Source of the DNA: Duncaniella sp.
Lineage (GTDB): Bacteria; Bacteroidota; Bacteroidia; Bacteroidales; Muribaculaceae
DNA: 10,733 nucleotides
Direction of reading: 5' to 3'
Assembly: GCA_022511285.1 (NCBI GenBank)
Contig: JAFLRW010000017.1
Location: forward strand, 6,557 to 17,289
Shown: in pieces, positions 1 to 6,728 of the stretch
How positions within the stretch are numbered: position 1 is the stretch's first letter
Layout: each line of letters starts with the position of its first letter
Position numbers and translations under genes: made by a program
The notes under the pieces: generated by a model
Seen by the model: the letters and a program-made list of their open reading frames with translations, nothing else
The model's database searches: none
Told to the model about the DNA's origin: nothing

Positions 1-382
1 GATTTCCTGCCACCCACTCTATGAGCTCTTCATCGCAGCCCACAAACAATATCCTCCGAGGGAGCGAGAGCAGCCCTTCAAACAGGCCGTCGGAAAACCA
101 AGCGTCGGACGGGGAGACCTGCCAGCTATCAATTATCAGCTCATCGACCGTCAGTCTACTCAGCAGTCGTGAGACTTCCTTTTGGTTTATTTTACGAAAA
201 TTCTTCAACAGGAGAGTCCCTACCGGACCATCCTGCACCACCCTACTCTCTTCAGGAGAGATAAAGTCGATAGAAATGTGAGGAGTTTTGAAGACTTCTT
301 TCCGAGACACAATCTTACAGTGACGGTTTAAATCAATCAGATAATGCGCTTGAGCCCGACTACGCCTCTTCGGTGCCGGCAA
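1..382 (-). CDS. Unrecognised protein gene, 3' part cut by window edge
   Basis: An uninterrupted minus-strand frame runs from just after a stop at 391-389 to the left edge, giving about 127 visible codons. It reads like a real protein, with stretches such as ISIDFISPEESRVV, GPVGTLLLKNFRKI and RRILFVGCDEELIEWV, and it has ordinary codon use. No ATG lies in the early part. The best candidate start is TTG at 382-380, preceded closely by GGAG; it would give a basic N-terminus (LPAPKRRSRAQ) and overlap the end of prfB by 23 bases. A GTG at 310-308 is a later alternative. The tight overlap suggests cotranscription and perhaps translational coupling with prfB. I do not recognise the family and assign no function. 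I am fairly sure it is coding and unsure of the start. Confidence 0.6.
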   Translation of the reverse strand, partial: MPAPKRRSRAQAHYLIDLNRHCKIVSRKEVFKTPHISIDFISPEESRVVQDGPVGTLLLKNFRKINQKEVSRLLSRLTVDELIIDSWQVSPSDAWFSDGLFEGLLSLPRRILFVGCDEELIEWVAGN

Positions 383-1478
383 ACTCCATCAGATAAGCTT
401 TTATAAAAGGATCGAGATCGCCATCCATCACTCCGCCAACGTCGGCAGTCTGATGATTGGTGCGGTGATCCTTAACACGACGGTCGTCAAACACATAGCT
501 GCGAATCTGCGACCCCCACTCTATCTTCATCTTGCCGGCTTCAATTTTAGCCTGCTCCTGCATACGGTGTTGCAACTCCTTATCATAGAGAATCGAACGG
601 AGTTGACGCATAGCGTTTTCCTTGTTTTTAGGCTGGTCGCGCGTCTCAGTATTTTCAATAAGAATCTCCTCCTGTTCGCCGGTATAAGGATCTGTAAATT
701 GGTAACGGAGACGCACACCGGACTCCACCTTGTTGACATTCTGGCCGCCGGCACCGCCCGAACGGAATGTATCCCACGAGAGCAACGCAGGGTCAACCTT
801 CACCTCAATTGTATCATCGACGAGCGGCGTGACGAAAACCGAAGCAAACGACGTCATACGTTTTCCCTGGGCATTGTAGGGAGAGACTCGCACCAAGCGG
901 TGCACTCCATTTTCACTTTTTAAATACCCGTAAGCGAAGTCGCCCTCCACATTGATGGTGCAGGACTTTATGCCGGCCTCATCACCCTCAATAAGATGGG
1001 CCATCGATGTCTTGTAACCGTGGCTTTCACACCAACGCAAATACATACGCATCAGCATCTGCGCCCAATCCTGGCTCTCCGTGCCACCGGCGCCGGAGTT
1101 GATTTTCAGAACCACCCCCATCTTATCCTCCTCACGACGGAGCATATTTTTCAGCTCGAGATTCTCAATTTTAGCCATAGCATCGGCATAGAGACGATCG
1201 AGCTCATCCTCCTCGATGAGACCCTCTTTGATGAAGTCGAATGCCAGTTCCACTTCTCCGACAGCCTTATCCACATCCTGATACCCTTCAATCCACGCTT
1301 GAAGATCCTTAATTTTCTTCATCTGCACACGAGCCTCCTCAGGGTGCTCCCAAAAGTCAGGCACGTGGGTGCGCAATTCCTCTTCCTCTACTTGGATTAT
1401 CTTGTTATCCACATCAAGGTAGCGTTTCAGGGAATCGCGGCGCTCGGCCGCCTCTTTGAGTTGGTCTTGGGTAATCAT
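360..1478 (-). CDS. prfB: Peptide chain release factor 2 (RF2)
   Basis: This class I release factor recognises UGA and UAA stop codons in the ribosomal A site and triggers hydrolysis of peptidyl-tRNA. The 372-residue product has the normal length. An N-terminal helical domain covers about residues 1-110. The codon-recognition region contains GVHRLVRVSPY, where the usual RF2 tripeptide SPF reads SPY (residues 199-201). The catalytic GGQ loop is at 244-246 within SGGAGGQNVNKVES, and the RF2-type C-terminus contains WGSQIRSYVFDDRRVKDHRT. The start is ATG at 1478-1476 with no Shine-Dalgarno sequence. The frame is continuous: where most bacterial prfB genes have CTT TGA C and need a +1 frameshift, this gene reads CTT GAT (codons 21-22, 1418-1413). 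Autoregulation by frameshifting is therefore absent. No separate promoter is evident, so it may depend on readthrough from tRNA-Val upstream. Confidence 0.97.
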   Translation of the reverse strand: MITQDQLKEAAERRDSLKRYLDVDNKIIQVEEEELRTHVPDFWEHPEEARVQMKKIKDLQAWIEGYQDVDKAVGEVELAFDFIKEGLIEEDELDRLYADAMAKIENLELKNMLRREEDKMGVVLKINSGAGGTESQDWAQMLMRMYLRWCESHGYKTSMAHLIEGDEAGIKSCTINVEGDFAYGYLKSENGVHRLVRVSPYNAQGKRMTSFASVFVTPLVDDTIEVKVDPALLSWDTFRSGGAGGQNVNKVESGVRLRYQFTDPYTGEQEEILIENTETRDQPKNKENAMRQLRSILYDKELQHRMQEQAKIEAGKMKIEWGSQIRSYVFDDRRVKDHRTNHQTADVGGVMDGDLDPFIKAYLMEFAGTEEA

Positions 1479-1519
1479 AACAGGTCGGGCAATAGGAGGA
1501 TAAGTGGTGAACTACTTAC

Positions 1520-1557
1520 AAAAACAGCCGAATCCCCTTGATGAGTTGGAATCGGCT
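1520..1557 (-). terminator. Probable intrinsic terminator after tRNA-Val
   Basis: On the minus strand AGCCGATTCC (1557-1548) pairs with GGATTCGGCT (1535-1526), with one mismatch and a 12-base loop. It is followed by a T-run (1524-1520). The position, just past the tRNA 3' end and before prfB, suits a tRNA terminator or attenuator. The mismatch and the short T-run suggest it may be leaky, leaving a route for transcription into prfB. Confidence 0.55.
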
Positions 1558-1565
1558 ATAGATTG

Positions 1566-1640
1566 TGGGCGCTGAGGGATTCGAACCCCCGACCCTCTGC
1601 TTGTAAGGCAGACGCTCTGAACCAGCTGAGCTAAGCGCCC
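1566..1640 (-). tRNA. tRNA-Val, anticodon TAC
   Basis: The minus strand folds into a complete cloverleaf of 75 bases including the discriminator A. The acceptor stem GGGCGCT pairs with AGCGCCC and the D stem GCTC with GAGC. The anticodon stem TCTGC pairs with GCAGA around the loop CTTACAA, which holds anticodon TAC and so reads valine codons. The T arm has stem GGGGG/CCCTC and loop TTCGAAT. The 3' CCA is not encoded (the genomic bases after the discriminator are CAA), so a CCA-adding enzyme must complete it. Confidence 0.97.
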
Positions 1641-1659
1641 TGACTTGCTTAAAGCGATG

Positions 1660-1691
1660 CAAAGTTAGACACTTTTTTTCATCCCACCAAA
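1660..1691 (-). promoter_or_regulatory. Promoter of tRNA-Val
   Basis: On the minus strand TTTG (1691-1688) is followed after exactly 20 bases by TAACTTTG (1667-1660). This is a full match to the Bacteroidota housekeeping sigma pattern TTTG-N(19-21)-TAnnTTTG. Transcription should start around 1653, about a dozen bases before the mature tRNA 5' end. Confidence 0.8.
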
Positions 1692-1804
1692 TTTTTTTGG
1701 CATTTTTTACAAAAATAAGCCTCAATTCTTCATCAATCCATCATAAACTCGCCAATTCGGAAAAATTTCCTTTATACTACACCTATTTATATATAGGATT
1801 TCAT

Positions 1805-1812
1805 TACCTTTG
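1805..1812 (+). promoter_or_regulatory. -7 promoter element of the nuclease gene
   Basis: TACCTTTG matches the Bacteroidota -7 consensus TAnnTTTG. No clear -33 TTTG lies at the expected distance upstream; the region is AT-rich (TATTTATATATAGG). The expected start of transcription near 1819 lies downstream of the GTG at 1812, which supports translation from ATG 1848 instead. Confidence 0.6.
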
Positions 1813-1847
1813 TGCTCGTTTGTGAAACCAATATCAACAAAACCCCA

Positions 1848-4247
1848 ATGAGACATCTTATATCACAATTTATATCAGCCGCCATCGGATTGCTCATAGC
1901 CACCTCAGCCGGAGCGGAGGCGCCGGCAGGTTATTATTCAACCTGCGAGGGTAAAAAGGGTGCGGAACTTCTATCCGCCCTGTGCAATAAGATTAGCACT
2001 CACACCAATGTTGGGTATGACGGGCTATGGAATGTCTATACGACCTCTGATGTTCGCGCCAACGGACGTGTCTGGGATATGTATTCCACTAAAGAATGGG
2101 TGGTGGGACAGCAACATTGCGGCAATTATTCCAATGTTGGCGATTGCATTAACCGTGAACATTCTATGCCTCAAAGCTGGTTTAACGAAGGTTCGCCGAT
2201 GAAAAGCGACGCCTTCCACATCTATCCCACCGACGGCAAAGTCAACGGACAGCGCAGCAACTACCCCTACGGCGAATGCGCGGGAGGCACCACCCTGGCC
2301 TCCAACAATGGCGTAAAGGCTCTCGGACGCTTAGGAAAATCCACATTTGCCGGCTACTCGGGCACCGTTTTTGAGCCTGACGACGAGTATAAGGGAGACT
2401 TTGCCCGCTCATATTTCTATATGGCAGCTTGCTACAACAATAAAATATCCGATTGGAAGTCAGATATGCTCGCCGGCAACTCCTACCCGGTCTTTACACA
2501 ATGGACCATCAATCTGCTGCTTAAATGGCACCGCCAAGACCCTGTCAGCCCCAAAGAGATTAACCGCAACGAGGCTGTCTACGCACATCAGCACAACCGC
2601 AACCCGTTTATCGACCATCCCGAAATGGCCGAACATATCTGGGGAAACAACACCACCACCGGATGGAGCGAGAACAACACCCCCACCCCAATAATAGCCA
2701 CACCAATCAACGGTTCGACAATCGACCTGGGACTCTGCGGAATAGGCGTCGGTCGCAGCATCAACATCACAGTCAAAGGGCAAAACCTCACATCGCCCGT
2801 CACAGTCACCACAAGCGGCAGTGGATTCTCAGCCGGAAGGTCAAGTATACCGGCAGCTGAAGCCAACTCAACAGACGGAGCCTCACTAACCTTGACATAC
2901 CTCAGCTCCACGGCATCAACAGCCACCGGCTCCCTCACATTGCGTTCAGGCAATGCTCAGTCCACTGTCAGCCTAACAGCACAGGCCGTCAGCGGCATCC
3001 CGGCCCTCCCGGCACAAGAAATCAGCGAGACATCATTCGTGGCTCGATGGGTAAACGTAGACCCTGCGGGCACCAACTACACCCTGCATATCACACAAAA
3101 CGGCTCCTCTATTGAAAGCTACCCCAAAGCAGTGGCAGCCTCGACCGAACAGTTTACGGTGCGCAACCTCACTCCGGGCACCACCTATATATATAAGCTC
3201 ACCTCCCCGACCGGACTCTCAAGCAATGAGGTGAGTGTGACCACAGCCACCCCAATACCATCAATACAATTCCTTTTTGATGGAGATCTATATTTCACAT
3301 CAGAGCCCGGGATACCATCCGAACCGGCAGAGATAATCATCGACACCGACAATATTGCCGACCCCATCACACTCTCAGTTGCGGCCCCGTTCCAACTCAG
3401 CTCCAACAAACAAAGTTGGAGCACAACCCTCCCGCTGGCCGACGAACAGGAGAGATTCTATATGCGATTGTATTCCGACACCGCCGGCACCTACTCCACC
3501 ACCCTCTCAGCCACCGCAGGTGCATACGAATATGACGACATCACCATAGAAGGCGTATGCACAGCCGCACCCACCTTTCATGAAGGATTTGAGAACCCGT
3601 CGTCACTCAGCAGCTACAACGGAGGTCTCTATAAAGGTTCCGCTTGTGAATGGAACTTTATCCACTCCCTTGTGGGCACCGACAACCGCGACCACCACTC
3701 CGGAAAACAAGGAGCACGTCTCTCCAATAAAATCGAAGACACCAGCGGCATTGAAATGGCCGAGCCACGCATGCACGGCATCAGCACTGTAACATTCTTC
3801 GCTAAAGCGTGGTCGGGCGAAGAGGGCTCTCTAAGCCTCGAAGTGAGCACAGACGGAGGCCTTAGCTGGCAGAAAGTCAAAACATTTGCCATAGGTTCGG
3901 AGGCCTGGCAAGAATGCTCGGCAGCTGTCAACACCGAAGGTCTTGCCCGTATACGCATAATGCGGCAGTCAGGCAAACGCATTTCTATCGACGACATCGA
4001 AATGACCGACTACACTCTGAGCGCTCTGTCAGAGTTGACATATCACAACTGGGACGCTTATAGTCATAACGGCGCCCTCATAGTGGAAAATCTCTCAGAA
4101 CAGCCTGTAGAAATAATGGTAAGCAGCGCCAACGGAGCCGTATGGCACTACGGAAACCTCACAGTCAAGACCCTCACCCTCGACCTCCCCACAGGCGTTT
4201 ATCTCGTCTCCTCAGAGGGGTATACGCGCAAAGTTGTGGTAAAATAA
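1848..4247 (+). CDS. Secreted endonuclease I with FN3-like domains and T9SS tail
   Basis: This is a predicted exported nuclease of 799 residues. A signal peptide covers residues 1-23 (hydrophobic core, cleavage after SAGA). An endonuclease I (Endonuclease_1, beta-beta-alpha-metal) domain spans about 40-265. It has REHSMPQSWF with catalytic-type H105, SDAFHIYPTDGKVNGQRSNY, ARSYFYM and HNRNPFIDHPE, all of which match conserved blocks of the E. coli EndA and Bacillus Bsn family. A beta-rich linker (about 285-380), a fibronectin III-like domain (383-468), another beta-rich module (about 480-575) and a jelly-roll-like module (about 580-720) follow. The last 75 or so residues resemble a type IX sorting tail and end GVYLVSSEGYTRKVVVK. 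Export through the Sec system and then T9SS is inferred; likely roles are nutrient scavenging from DNA or RNA, or degradation of extracellular DNA. The frame extends back to GTG 1812, but that codon lies in the promoter, so I chose ATG 1848. Confidence 0.9.
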   Translation: MRHLISQFISAAIGLLIATSAGAEAPAGYYSTCEGKKGAELLSALCNKISTHTNVGYDGLWNVYTTSDVRANGRVWDMYSTKEWVVGQQHCGNYSNVGDCINREHSMPQSWFNEGSPMKSDAFHIYPTDGKVNGQRSNYPYGECAGGTTLASNNGVKALGRLGKSTFAGYSGTVFEPDDEYKGDFARSYFYMAACYNNKISDWKSDMLAGNSYPVFTQWTINLLLKWHRQDPVSPKEINRNEAVYAHQHNRNPFIDHPEMAEHIWGNNTTTGWSENNTPTPIIATPINGSTIDLGLCGIGVGRSINITVKGQNLTSPVTVTTSGSGFSAGRSSIPAAEANSTDGASLTLTYLSSTASTATGSLTLRSGNAQSTVSLTAQAVSGIPALPAQEISETSFVARWVNVDPAGTNYTLHITQNGSSIESYPKAVAASTEQFTVRNLTPGTTYIYKLTSPTGLSSNEVSVTTATPIPSIQFLFDGDLYFTSEPGIPSEPAEIIIDTDNIADPITLSVAAPFQLSSNKQSWSTTLPLADEQERFYMRLYSDTAGTYSTTLSATAGAYEYDDITIEGVCTAAPTFHEGFENPSSLSSYNGGLYKGSACEWNFIHSLVGTDNRDHHSGKQGARLSNKIEDTSGIEMAEPRMHGISTVTFFAKAWSGEEGSLSLEVSTDGGLSWQKVKTFAIGSEAWQECSAAVNTEGLARIRIMRQSGKRISIDDIEMTDYTLSALSELTYHNWDAYSHNGALIVENLSEQPVEIMVSSANGAVWHYGNLTVKTLTLDLPTGVYLVSSEGYTRKVVVK

Positions 4248-4334
4248 TTGCTAAATTTATTTAAAATCAGTTAAACAAGCAAATAGTAGCAAAAATAAAG
4301 AGATCGGCTTAGCAACGTTTCGGCGATAATTTAT

Positions 4335-4342
4335 TACCTTTG
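4335..4342 (+). promoter_or_regulatory. -7 promoter element of the zapA-rny cluster
   Basis: TACCTTTG matches TAnnTTTG and stands 17 bases before the ATG of the coiled-coil gene. A TTTG -33 element is not visible at 19-21 bases. It is the only strong promoter match I found between the nuclease gene and gldH, so it may serve the whole plus-strand cluster. Confidence 0.6.
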
Positions 4343-4359
4343 TAGAAATTTGAATCAGA

Positions 4360-4653
4360 ATGGCCGAGAACCTCCATCAGCGCGTCGACACCGTCAAGGC
4401 AAAAGCACGCCTGCTCACTGAGCGATATCGGGCACTGCAACAATCAAAAACAGAGGCCGATCAACGAATAGACGGCCTTGAAGCCACAATACGTTCACTC
4501 CGTGAGCAGATAGCACAGCGCGATCGCGAGATAGAACGGCTAAAAGTGGCATCAGTGCTTTCGCCTGACCACGGCAACGTGGAGGAGACCCGGGCATTCA
4601 TTTCGGATTTAGTGCGCGAAATCGACAAGTGTATCGCACGGTTAAGCATCTAA
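4360..4653 (+). CDS. Small coiled-coil protein preceding ZapA
   Basis: This 97-residue, highly charged protein has no signal peptide or membrane segment. Residues 4-65 form an almost unbroken helix with heptad-like spacing (RVDTVKAKARLLTERYRAL, then IDGLEATIRSLREQIAQRDREI), consistent with a coiled coil. A short linker and a second helix (about 75-96) follow. Its TAA stop shares a base with the ATG of zapA (TAATG), so the two are translationally coupled and probably act together. By position and shape it could be a ZapB-like partner that cross-links ZapA and FtsZ at the division site. That is inference: I see no diagnostic ZapB motif, and small coiled coils are easily confused. Confidence 0.85.
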   Translation: MAENLHQRVDTVKAKARLLTERYRALQQSKTEADQRIDGLEATIRSLREQIAQRDREIERLKVASVLSPDHGNVEETRAFISDLVREIDKCIARLSI

Positions 4654-4970
4654 TGGACACTGACCGTATCATAAACATATCAATCCGCATAGCCGATCAG
4701 CCTCGCATCTATCTGCGCATTCCGCACTCACAGGAAGAGACAGTGAGGCGAGCCGAGGCCAATATCAATGAACTTTGGCGCAATTGGTCGGCCATGGAAG
4801 AGTTTAGCGACAAGTCGCCGACTGAGATTATGGCGATGGTAACGTTTAGGTTTGCCCAGCTATATTATAGCAACCTCGATGCCACGCAGCAACTCGACCG
4901 AACCCTTGCCGGACTTGAGAGCGAGTTTGACTCTCTCCTGCTTGACGACATCCGGCCACAGAAGGATTGA
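4653..4970 (+). CDS. zapA: Cell division protein ZapA family
   Basis: This 105-residue cytoplasmic protein should bind FtsZ and promote bundling of its filaments in the Z-ring. The N-terminal beta part (NISIRIADQPRIYLRIPHSQ) followed by a long helix (EETVRRAEANINELWRNW, then a segment with FRFAQLYYS) matches the ZapA fold and length. The frame is open back to a GTG at 4629, but ATG 4653 gives the normal family start and overlaps the upstream stop by one base, so I chose it. The C-terminal residues (LESEFDSLLLDDIRPQKD) are acidic. The coiled-coil gene upstream and rny downstream repeat an arrangement I recall from other Bacteroidales. Confidence 0.85.
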   Translation: MDTDRIINISIRIADQPRIYLRIPHSQEETVRRAEANINELWRNWSAMEEFSDKSPTEIMAMVTFRFAQLYYSNLDATQQLDRTLAGLESEFDSLLLDDIRPQKD

Positions 4971-4984
4971 CCCGACGCTACACC

Positions 4985-5120
4985 GACGACCACAACTCTC
5001 TCCACTCCTCCCTGACGCCTGCCGAGCGAAGACACTGCGCAGGTCGAGTTCAAGCACGAGCATCCCGAGTCCACATCCGCTCAGAGGGCGGACGTCGCCG
5101 GGGTGGCATTGTGTTTTTTT
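4985..5120 (+). ncRNA. Probable structured RNA, candidate 6S-like RNA
   Basis: Between zapA and rny lies a stretch with no convincing protein frame but with nested complementarity ending in a run of seven T (5114-5120). CACAA (4991-4995) pairs with TTGTG (5109-5113), CCAC (5002-5005) with GTGG (5103-5106), and GACG (5014-5017) with CGTC (5093-5096). Inside, CCTGC/GCAGG (5018-5022, 5039-5043) and TCCGC/GCGGA (5076-5080, 5088-5092) form two hairpins. A closed stem with an irregular interior and a terminator-like end is typical of a free small RNA. I recall 6S (ssrS, Bacteroidales-1 type) RNA being annotated between zapA and rny in Bacteroides, which makes 6S the leading candidate, but I cannot confirm it from the sequence. 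The 5' end and promoter are not clear. It could instead be only a terminator with a leader for rny. Confidence 0.45.
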
Positions 5121-5176
5121 ATATATTCATCCCATTAATCCCCAACACCTCACCCACACTCAACACTCTTATTTCA

Positions 5177-6718
5177 ATGAACACGATAATACTTATAGCC
5201 GCAGCCCTCGTGGGCATAGCCATTGGAGCCGCCGTTCTGCTGGTATGGCAGAAATCAACGGCTACATCGGCCGCACGCACCATAGTAGACGAAGCGCGCC
5301 GCGAAGCCGAGATTATAAAGAAAGATCGTCTGCTCGAAGCCGAAAAAGAGGAGCTTCGCATCAAGACAGAGGCTGAAAAAGAAGTGCGCCAACGCATGCA
5401 GAAGATGCAAAACGAAGAGCAGAAGATTAAGCAACGCTCCAATCAGCTCAATCAGCAGCAGAGCGAGAACGCTCGCCACCGCAACGAAAACGACGCCAGA
5501 GCACGCGAGCTTGACGCCCGCGAGCAAGTGTTGGAATCTCGTTCAGAAGAGCTTGACAAGCTCACACGCTCTGCTCGCGAGACACTGGAACACATCTCCG
5601 GACTATCCAGCGAGGAAGCGAAAGAGAAGTTAGTGGAGAGTCTTCGCGATGAAGCTAAGACAGCGGCAGCAGCATATATCCACGACATTATGGACGAAGC
5701 CAAGATGACTGCCAACAAGGAAGCCAAACGCATAGTGGTGCAGAGCATCCAAAGGCTTGCCACGGAGACCGCTATAGAGAACTCCGTCACAGTGTTTCAC
5801 ATAGATTCCGACGAAATCAAGGGTCGCATCATCGGCCGCGAAGGTCGCAATATCCGCGCGCTCGAAGCCGCCACAGGCATTGAAATCATAGTCGACGACA
5901 CTCCTGAGGCTATCGTGCTTTCCGGCTTTGATCCGGTGCGTCGCGAAATAGCCCGCCTGGCCCTGCATCAGCTCGTGGCCGACGGACGCATCCACCCCGC
6001 TCGCATCGAAGAGGTGGTGGCCAAGGTGCGCAAACAGATTGAAGAGGAAATCATCGAGACCGGCAAACGCACGGCTATCGACTTAGGTATTCACGGTCTG
6101 CACCCCGACTTAATCCGCTTGGTAGGCAAAATGAAATACCGCTCGAGCTATGGTCAGAATCTGCTGCAGCACTCGCGCGAGACTGCCAACCTCTGCGCCA
6201 TAATGGCCTCAGAGCTGGGACTAAACCCCAAGAAAGCACGCCGCGCCGGCCTGCTTCACGATATAGGCAAGGTGCCCGACGAGGAGCCCGAACTGCCCCA
6301 CGCTATGCTCGGTATGAAATTGGCCGAGAAATATAAGGAGAAGCCTGAGATATGCAATGCCATCGGTGCTCACCACGACGAAGTGGAGCAGACATCGCTG
6401 TTGGCCCCGATAGTGCAAGTGTGCGATGCCATATCTGGAGCCCGTCCGGGAGCCCGTCGGGAGATTGTAGAGGCTTACATCAAGCGTCTCAACGATCTGG
6501 AACAACTTGCTCTTTCCTATCCCGGAGTGGTCAAGACCTATGCCATCCAAGCAGGTCGCGAACTGCGTGTGATAGTGGGCGCTGATAAGATTGACGATGT
6601 TGAGACCGAAAAGCTCTCCGAGGAGATAGCTCGTCGGATACAGAACGAGATGACCTATCCCGGCCAGGTGAAAATCACCGTCATCCGCGAAACACGCTCC
6701 GTAAGCTACGCGAAATAA
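5177..6718 (+). CDS. rny: Ribonuclease Y
   Basis: This membrane-anchored endoribonuclease starts bulk mRNA decay and processes operon transcripts. The 513-residue protein shows the full RNase Y order: an N-terminal membrane helix (about 3-25), a long charged coiled coil (about 30-190), a KH RNA-binding domain (about 203-270, with GRIIGREGRNIRALE starting near 216), then an HD phosphohydrolase domain with metal-binding H361-D362 in LLHDIGK, and a conserved C-terminal part. ATG 5177 puts the membrane helix at the very N-terminus, as in the family. The frame is open back to 4967, but that extension would translate the probable RNA and has no RNase Y character. The next gene, a RicT-like protein, starts 10 bases after the stop. 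No promoter is evident between the T-run at 5120 and the start. Confidence 0.96.
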   Translation: MNTIILIAAALVGIAIGAAVLLVWQKSTATSAARTIVDEARREAEIIKKDRLLEAEKEELRIKTEAEKEVRQRMQKMQNEEQKIKQRSNQLNQQQSENARHRNENDARARELDAREQVLESRSEELDKLTRSARETLEHISGLSSEEAKEKLVESLRDEAKTAAAAYIHDIMDEAKMTANKEAKRIVVQSIQRLATETAIENSVTVFHIDSDEIKGRIIGREGRNIRALEAATGIEIIVDDTPEAIVLSGFDPVRREIARLALHQLVADGRIHPARIEEVVAKVRKQIEEEIIETGKRTAIDLGIHGLHPDLIRLVGKMKYRSSYGQNLLQHSRETANLCAIMASELGLNPKKARRAGLLHDIGKVPDEEPELPHAMLGMKLAEKYKEKPEICNAIGAHHDEVEQTSLLAPIVQVCDAISGARPGARREIVEAYIKRLNDLEQLALSYPGVVKTYAIQAGRELRVIVGADKIDDVETEKLSEEIARRIQNEMTYPGQVKITVIRETRSVSYAK

Positions 6719-6728
6719 CAACAACGCA

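Noticed and set aside
21..281. Plus-strand open frame of 86 codons at the left end
   Set aside because: Its serine-rich composition and lack of domains mark it as the shadow of the minus-strand coding frame.
453..1541. Plus-strand open frames opposite prfB
   Set aside because: They are antisense to a certain gene and have no recognisable protein features.
1687..1700. CCAAA/TTTGG repeat with T-runs as a terminator
   Set aside because: Only weak A-T pairing, no gene on the plus strand ends there, and it overlaps the tRNA -33 element.
1812..1847. GTG start for the nuclease, 12 residues upstream
   Set aside because: The codon lies inside the -7 promoter box and would precede the signal peptide; ATG 1848 fits better.
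4248..4315. TTGCTAA and TTAGCAA as a terminator for the nuclease gene
   Set aside because: The loop would be 54 bases and no T-run follows; most likely chance.
4967..5176. In-frame upstream extension of RNase Y (70 extra residues)
   Set aside because: It would place a non-conserved basic stretch before the membrane anchor and translate the probable RNA; ATG 5177 gives the standard family N-terminus.
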